DNA of 64,000 nt from Xylocopa sonorina (lineage: Eukaryota > Arthropoda > Insecta > Hymenoptera > Apidae): positions 5,607,501-5,671,500 of the forward strand of contig NC_135207.1 in assembly GCF_050948175.1 (NCBI RefSeq), given 5' to 3'. Numbering within the stretch: position 1 is the first letter of the stretch; the number at the start of each line of letters is the position of its first letter. Below are positions 62,265-64,000 of the stretch, one piece after another. A program made the translations under genes and the position numbers. The notes below the pieces were generated by a model, which worked only from the letters and a program-made list of their open reading frames with translations, was not told where the DNA came from and ran no database searches.

Positions 62265-64000
62265 TTATCTGCATACATAACTACTATTACTGTCTGACAT
62301 GTGTATAATTACCATCATTTGCAATGGCACGTTCTCTACTGTATCATCGTTCCCATTGCCGATGGTAGGTATGTACCGCGGCGATTCTTCGTTCCTCCTC
62401 AATATTCGAACGGGTCTGTAGCTGTTGTACGTGATGATCAGATAGTCGGGGATCAGACAAACGACGACGATGATGATGGTCAGGAGCCAAAATGTAAACG
62501 ACGCGATTAAGTTTTGAAAAACCATTAACATGTCGCCGTCGTACCTTCTATAAAGTGTAAAAAAGACAATGTGAGACCCTCGGCTGAAACTAGAGGCATC
62601 GTAGTTATGAAGTTTTAACGTACTGCCTCTTACCTGCGCACCGACGAGTAGATAAATACGAATATGAGGAACGCTATTTCCGACAACGCCACCGTTAACA
62701 CTAATGGCAGTGTCCAATAAGAGCTACGCAACAGTATCTGCAAAATTATAGTTCAGCAAAGAATTCCCTGGAAACTATTTCCATACAAGAGTTTTTTTAC
62801 ACGTTCTGTTCAACATACCTGTAGATTGGCCACTAATGTAACTAGATGAGAAACACACGTACTGAACGACCACTGATCTATCGGTGTGTTATTGTACAAA
62901 GTAACGGGGTTAATGTATATGTACACGTGCGACATAAAATATATGGTAACGGTGTGCCATAAAGCTGGAAAAGTTAGAGAGGCCAGGTTTAGATCGTGAA
63001 AATTTTTAACCGCATCCTCGCCGTTTGCCAATCGTTTTCCTTACCTAGAAGGGTCCACACTACGAATTGCCAGCCCGATAGCAAATAATTGTGTCGATAC
63101 AATTTGTACAAATATGGATTACGTAACAGTTTATCGGCAGTGTAGTTTTGCTCGAACAATGCGTACACCACTATCGGTGAGGACGTAAATAATACATTGT
63201 AAAGCATTAAGAACAGGGCGTCGTAAAATGTCTGCAAGTTAAGATCGTAGTGATAAGTGAAGTGATATAAATTGCAAATTAATTGTTTATGGAAATTCGA
63301 CAGCTACCTGGGCGGAAAAGCCACAGTATATATTGAACAGTAGCTGTGGCGTGATGAAGATGAAGTTCTTGTAAAAAAAGTACTGCGTCAAAATGCTGAT
63401 CCTCATGTAGAACCAATGGCCGTGCACCAGCAAAGCTTTCTTCAAGAACTTGAACTTGGCTATCGCAAAGTCCGAGCACATGGTCGCTTGTCGACCTTCC
63501 TTGCCCATTATACCGATCCCAACGTGGGCCTCTTGTATCATCGAGACGTCGTTCCCACCGTCTCCAATGGCGGCGGTGTGGTTTGTTTGCTTTATCAAAT
63601 GTACAATCTGTACAAAGATTGAGATTATGAGAGAGATTTACTAAATTACATCACGATGGGACGTATTCGAGTTTCCCTCGATGCGAGGGGCTTACTTGAC
63701 TCTTCTGTAACGGCGTTAGTCTGCAACAAACGACCGCGTCGCAAGCCATTCCGATGAACTTGAATTGGTTCGCATAGTTTATCAGTGCGGTCGCGATACT
63801 GTGTCCGTCGACTAACAATCCGTACTGCTTGTACGGTTCGAGCTTTATCCTACGCCTAGAATTTAATAGGGTAACGGATAACGTAAAAGTACGAATCGAA
63901 GTTTGAAAGATGTCTCGAAAAATAGGTAAATTGTACCGACTCAAAATCCGTCAGCTTGTGGTAGCAAGCTTCGTCCGTGGTTACCTCTAACATCCTCAAC
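62265..64000 (-). CDS. P4-ATPase, ATP11 type (phospholipid flippase), C-terminal part
   Basis: The gene continues past the right edge. Visible coding exons are complement(63941..>64000, 63696..63855, 63308..63607, 63045..63231, 62819..62964, 62634..62737, 62265..62547), about 413 residues, with phase kept. The first two exons carry the end of the P domain (KQYGLLVDGHSIATAL, DAVVCCRLTPLQKSQ). The third has the hinge GDGGNDVSMIQEAHVGIGIM, where most relatives have GDGAND, and the start of the membrane domain (QYFFYKNFIFITPQLLF). The rest gives the last helices (TFYDALFLMLYNVLFTSSPI, WQFVVWTLLG, LWHTVTIYFMSHVY, WTLPLVLTVALSEIAFLIF, FWLLTIIIVVCLIPDYLII). The order fits class VI P4-ATPases (ATP11A-C), which flip phosphatidylserine and phosphatidylethanolamine to the cytosolic leaflet with a CDC50 partner. 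Which ATP11 paralogue cannot be said. The last 17 residues could be intron read-through if the GTAATT after LQMM is used as a donor. Confidence 0.93.

Noticed and set aside
1..64000. tRNA, rRNA, CRISPR or bacterial-type operons
   Set aside because: No tRNA B-box with a matching cloverleaf and no rRNA or CRISPR repeats were seen by eye. Intron structure shows a eukaryotic nuclear genome. A tRNAscan run would settle tRNAs.

Overview
The window is eukaryotic nuclear DNA from an insect. The genes are split by short introns (mostly 60-110 bases) with GT/AG borders. Gene content (a Val-Pro repeat cuticle-type protein, a DUF229 protein, an Ost-alpha, PANK4, ALG9, an ATP11-type flippase) fits an insect. 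The CpG-rich left part beside a CpG-poor, AT-rich right part recalls Hymenoptera (bees, ants), but that placement is an inference. All exon models were built by hand from splice sites, reading frame and family resemblance, without transcript data. Every internal junction in the models keeps phase.

Left part, 1 to about 40 kb (GC-rich, many CpG, gene-sparse): a small secreted cuticle-type protein (851-2007, minus); a 13.5-kb stretch with no gene I can support; a secreted Notch-ligand-like protein with half a DSL domain and seven EGF repeats (15620-18406, minus); a single-pass membrane protein with a Cys-rich head and an FN3-like module (20057-24714, minus); and another 13.6-kb stretch without a supported gene.

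Transition: the organic solute transporter alpha gene (38332-43419, minus) spans the composition change. Its last four coding exons lie in GC-rich DNA, and its 2.5-kb first intron is AT-rich.

Right part, about 43 to 64 kb (AT-rich, CpG-poor, gene-dense): PANK4 (46354-50210, minus), ALG9 (51434-54352, minus), CFAP300 (55207-56400, the only plus-strand gene, divergent from ALG9), a DUF229 type II membrane protein (57068-60600, minus, convergent with CFAP300) and the 3' end of an ATP11-type P4-ATPase gene (62265 to beyond 64000, minus). These are mostly housekeeping functions: coenzyme A metabolism, N-glycan assembly and lipid flipping, plus one ciliary/flagellar assembly factor. They share no pathway, and nothing suggests an operon.

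The points most worth a second look are the EGF-pair triplication and half DSL domain in the Notch-ligand-like protein, the mixed active site of PANK4, a palindrome and a long foldback element in the ALG9/CFAP300 promoter region, and a 33-codon ORF overlapping the CFAP300 start.
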